Assembly: GCA_963710355.1 (NCBI GenBank)
Contig: CAVPZU010000004.1
Coordinates: 1 to 15,822, forward strand
Source of the DNA: Fen-1359 sp963710355
Lineage (GTDB): Bacteria > Planctomycetota > Phycisphaerae > Sedimentisphaerales > Anaerobacaceae
Direction of reading: 5' to 3'
Length of the DNA stretch: 15,822 nt
In this document: piece after piece, positions 13,177 through 15,822 of the stretch
Layout: the number at the start of each line of letters is the position of its first letter
How positions within the stretch are numbered: position 1 is the stretch's first letter
Position numbers and translations under genes: made by a program
The notes under the pieces: model-generated
What the model saw: the letters and a program-made list of their open reading frames with translations, nothing else
What the model was told of the DNA's origin: nothing
The model's database searches: none

Positions 13177-13659
13177 ATGCGATGGTTTCGGTTTGCCATA
13201 CTCATAATCGTTGTAATGCTGATGCAGGCCGGTTTGCTCTCCAACCTCAAAATCAGGCCCGACCTGCTCCTTATTATGATGGTCTTTTTCGCAGCTTACG
13301 GCACAACCGCTGATGCAATAATAACTTCTTATGCAATAGGCCTTGCTTATGACTTAATCAGCAGTCAGCCGATGGGCGTGGGAATTATAAGTTTCGGCGT
13401 GACAGGGTCGGCCATCGCTTATCTGCAGCGAGTTGTCTCTTTGAGAAAATCACCGTTTCAGGCCGTCGCCATTTTTATTGCCGGCTTGTCTTGCGGCGTG
13501 ATAATGTATTTTTTGAGCTTCTTGAAAACGCCGGCAGGAAGCGATTTTCTCCGTTCGGCGGTCTGGACCTCCCTTTATTCTGCCGTTGCGGGTCCTTTTC
13601 TCTTTTATCCGACAAAATGGCTGATGGATATACCGTCTAAAAGCCGCAGAAATTATTGA
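13177..13659 (+). CDS. mreD: Rod shape-determining membrane protein MreD
   Basis: MreD is a polytopic inner-membrane part of the elongasome. This 160-residue protein has about five hydrophobic helices. It has the family pattern of an N-terminal helix followed by LKIRPDLLLIMMVFFAAYG, and then an AIGLAYDLISSQPMGVGIISFG segment. The ATG at 13177 is preceded by GAGG with a seven-base spacer. Position after mreC and before mrdA supports the call. An internal promoter cannot be excluded in the 176-base gap before it. Confidence 0.92.
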   Translation: MRWFRFAILIIVVMLMQAGLLSNLKIRPDLLLIMMVFFAAYGTTADAIITSYAIGLAYDLISSQPMGVGIISFGVTGSAIAYLQRVVSLRKSPFQAVAIFIAGLSCGVIMYFLSFLKTPAGSDFLRSAVWTSLYSAVAGPFLFYPTKWLMDIPSKSRRNY

Positions 13660-13704
13660 ATGAACATATGATGCAAAACAAAAAATTCACTATGCCGAAT
13701 TATA

Positions 13705-13785
13705 TTGCACCTTCCCACTTTCGCACCTTCACACCTTTACTCCTGCATTCTTTGCTCCTATGTTCCTTTGTGCCTCTATTTTGGT
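13705..13785. repeat. Degenerate CACCTT-type tract before mrdA
   Basis: The 134-base gap between mreD and mrdA is largely a pyrimidine-rich imperfect iteration of a CACCTTC/ACACCTTTACTCC-like unit (CACCTTCCCACTTTCGCACC, then TTCACACCTTTACTCC), with later decayed copies. It has no coding potential that I can support. The weak ribosome binding site for mrdA comes just after it. Confidence 0.45.
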
Positions 13786-13793
13786 AAATTGCT

Positions 13794-15822
13794 ATGTATG
13801 ACAAACGGATAAAAATTTTCGTGGTTTTAGGTGCTGTCCTCCTGTCGGTTTTTTTATTTCGCCTTGCCAGGCTGCAGCTTGCGCCGGATTATGAAATATC
13901 GGGAAAAATTGCCGAACTAAAACGACAGCAGGGCCGCAGCAGACAGCTGAAAACCCTGCGGGGAAAAATCATTGACAGAAACGGAAAAATTCTCGCCGTC
14001 GATGAGCCGGTCTTTGAGTTATACATTAGTTACTGGTTAAGCAGCACCCTCGATGACCGATTATCGAGGGCAAAACTCCTTCTCGCCGAAACCGGCTCAG
14101 ACCCCCAGAAGGCCATAAAAAAGACTGTTGAAGAACTCCAGGGCAATTCGGGAATCCTTCGCCAGGTCATCGAAAAAAGTGCCCATTTCGGGTCGAGCCG
14201 CTCAGAACAGGAGGAAACAATCAGAAAAAGAAACGACCAGATTTGGAATCTGCGTCTCTTTCAGGCCTGGCGGAAAAACTGCAAACAAACGACTCTTTAC
14301 AAACGGTATGAGAACGACCTTTCGGCGGTTAAACTGTCGGAATTCACTGCTGACTTTGAGAATAGTTTCCCGGACCCTAACGACCGCCTTATAAAAATTG
14401 CCGGAACCGATATTACCGAGATGCGGGAAGATTTGCCCCTGCTGCAGCTTAAGACCGACGATGATGTAATCACGGCTGAAATCGAATTTATGAATATCGA
14501 AGCTGTAAAAATTATGCCGAGGTCCCAGCGAACGTATCCCTTCGGTTCGGCTGCCGCCCAGACAATCGGGTGGGTCAGCCTGCCGCAGGAAAAAGATATT
14601 CAGTTCTTTGCCGACGACAAGTATTCGAGGTATTTATCCGGCGAGACAAGCGGCAGAGATGGCGTCGAATACACCTGCGAAACTACCCTTCGCGGAAAGA
14701 GAGGCGAAATATATTATGATGCGGACGGCAACGAAGTCAGATTGGAAACCGAATTCGGAAAGGATGTCCGGCTTACCCTCGATATCGAATTGCAGAGCCG
14801 AATCGAAAAGTATATGACAGGATACAACCTTCCCGCTGACGCTGGCCCGGGAATGTCGGCTGTGATAATAGATGTTCCGTCCGGCCAAATTCTCGCTCTT
14901 GTTTCTCTGCCGACCTTCGACTTAAATCGTGTCAGAAATGATTACACCGCTCTTGGCAACGATGCAAACGAGCCGCTGAGAAACCGCGCCATAAACCAGC
15001 TTTACCCGCCCGGCTCTTCGGTTAAGCCCTTGATTCTCATTGCGGGCCTTCAGTCCGGTGCAATCACGCCTCAGGAGACCATAGATTGTTCCCCTCACAG
15101 GCCGCCTCAGGGCTGGCCCCAGTGTTGGATATCCAGGCAATACCCCGGCAGGTCGCACGGCCCGGTCAACGCACGCAACGCAATTAAACATAGCTGCAAT
15201 ATCTACTTTTCGCATCTGGCCGATAGAATTGACCCTGCCGTCTTACAGAGATGGCTTTTTAATTTCGGCTACGGCCGCAGGATTCTCCCGCCCCCGTCAG
15301 CCGACCCGGATAATGAAGCGGTCAGGAATTTCACACAGGCCGGCGGAATTATATCAAGCTCGAGGCCGACAGAGACTATTGAACATCTCGAACAGCTGCC
15401 GCCCCTTACAGAAGGCGAGAGAAGGTATTTCGGCATCGGGCAGGGCAGCCTGCGCACAACACCGCTTCAGGCCGCAAATGCAATGGCCTCTATTGCTCGT
15501 GGCGGCTTGTATATTGCTCCTCGCCTTTTCATTGAGGATAATAACGATACGAAAATTGAGCCTGAGTCTCTCGGAATTTCGCAGACATTCCTCGATACTG
15601 TCTATGACGGTATGTGGGCGGTGGTTAATGAGCCCGAAGGCACCGCATACAACGCATTTTCGCATCGTAGATTTTCAGGCAGCGGCATTACCATTTACGG
15701 CAAAACAGGCTCAACCGAAAATCCCGAGCACGCCTGGTTTGCAGGCTTTGTCAAAGATAATTCTGGCCGCTCAATCGCTCTCGCCGTTCTCGTCGAAGGC
15801 GGCAAAAGCGGCGCCAATGTCG
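13794..15822 (+). CDS. mrdA: Penicillin-binding protein 2 (cut by window end)
   Basis: PBP2 is the transpeptidase that crosslinks peptidoglycan during elongation, working with RodA and MreCD. The first 676 residues are in the window. An N-terminal TM helix (about 6-24) is followed by a dimerisation/pedestal domain. The transpeptidase motifs are SxxK at Ser408-Lys411 (YPPGSSVKP), SxN at Ser467-Asn469 (KHSCNIYFS) and KTG at 637-639 (YGKTGSTE). The protein is longer than E. coli PBP2 (633). Much of the excess is a charged, helical insert at about residues 90-190. I read the frame through without interruption. The stop, and probably rodA, lie beyond the window. Confidence 0.95.
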   Translation, partial: MYDKRIKIFVVLGAVLLSVFLFRLARLQLAPDYEISGKIAELKRQQGRSRQLKTLRGKIIDRNGKILAVDEPVFELYISYWLSSTLDDRLSRAKLLLAETGSDPQKAIKKTVEELQGNSGILRQVIEKSAHFGSSRSEQEETIRKRNDQIWNLRLFQAWRKNCKQTTLYKRYENDLSAVKLSEFTADFENSFPDPNDRLIKIAGTDITEMREDLPLLQLKTDDDVITAEIEFMNIEAVKIMPRSQRTYPFGSAAAQTIGWVSLPQEKDIQFFADDKYSRYLSGETSGRDGVEYTCETTLRGKRGEIYYDADGNEVRLETEFGKDVRLTLDIELQSRIEKYMTGYNLPADAGPGMSAVIIDVPSGQILALVSLPTFDLNRVRNDYTALGNDANEPLRNRAINQLYPPGSSVKPLILIAGLQSGAITPQETIDCSPHRPPQGWPQCWISRQYPGRSHGPVNARNAIKHSCNIYFSHLADRIDPAVLQRWLFNFGYGRRILPPPSADPDNEAVRNFTQAGGIISSSRPTETIEHLEQLPPLTEGERRYFGIGQGSLRTTPLQAANAMASIARGGLYIAPRLFIEDNNDTKIEPESLGISQTFLDTVYDGMWAVVNEPEGTAYNAFSHRRFSGSGITIYGKTGSTENPEHAWFAGFVKDNSGRSIALAVLVEGGKSGANV

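Noticed and set aside
14128..14394. Alternative frame inside mrdA
   Set aside because: The mrdA frame reads continuously through this stretch with PBP2-like sequence on both sides.

Overview
This window looks like chromosomal housekeeping DNA from a Gram-negative-type (diderm), walled bacterium. It carries Lnt and two predicted lipoproteins, an elongation-type cell wall cluster (mreB, mreC, mreD, mrdA), tandem clpP genes behind tig, and scattered short palindromes with degenerate low-complexity spacers. My best guess is a planctomycete of the Phycisphaerae type or a related PVC lineage. That is an inference from gene content and spacer style, and no 16S rRNA or other decisive marker is present.

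Layout. The left end (to about 1977) runs on the minus strand: proB, then tRNA-Leu(CAA), then a small membrane methyltransferase. From about 2088 everything runs on the plus strand. A clear promoter drives tRNA-Gly(GCC), closely followed by tig. A 157-base leader with a tandem 11-mer and two hairpins precedes two tandem clpP genes, the second split by a one-base frameshift. A small lipoprotein follows. Then comes an orphan DNA methyltransferase overlapping lnt, which in turn overlaps a HEAT-repeat lipoprotein by ATGA. A 367-base non-coding stretch with two palindromic repeats and a strong promoter leads into a membrane-anchored coiled-coil protein (also split by a one-base frameshift) and an unlisted 52-residue single-TM protein. 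The cell-shape operon mreB-mreC-mreD-mrdA completes the window, with mrdA cut off by the window end. A long palindromic repeat sits between mreC and mreD.

How the genes fit together. Tig and ClpP are nascent-chain folding and proteolysis. Lnt completes acylation of lipoproteins such as its own downstream neighbour. The MreBCD-PBP2 group directs lateral wall synthesis. The coiled-coil protein has the same architecture as MreC (N-terminal TM, long coiled coil, C-terminal beta-type domain). With the 52-residue protein it lies directly upstream of mreB, so the two are the best candidates here for undescribed envelope or shape factors. Both the promoter of the coiled-coil gene and the promoter of mreB carry a perfect dyad in an operator position.

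No CRISPR array, insertion sequence, prophage or defence island was seen. The unusual signals are two apparent +1 frameshifts in otherwise intact genes, the MreC-like/microprotein pair, operator-like dyads, and several repeat families.
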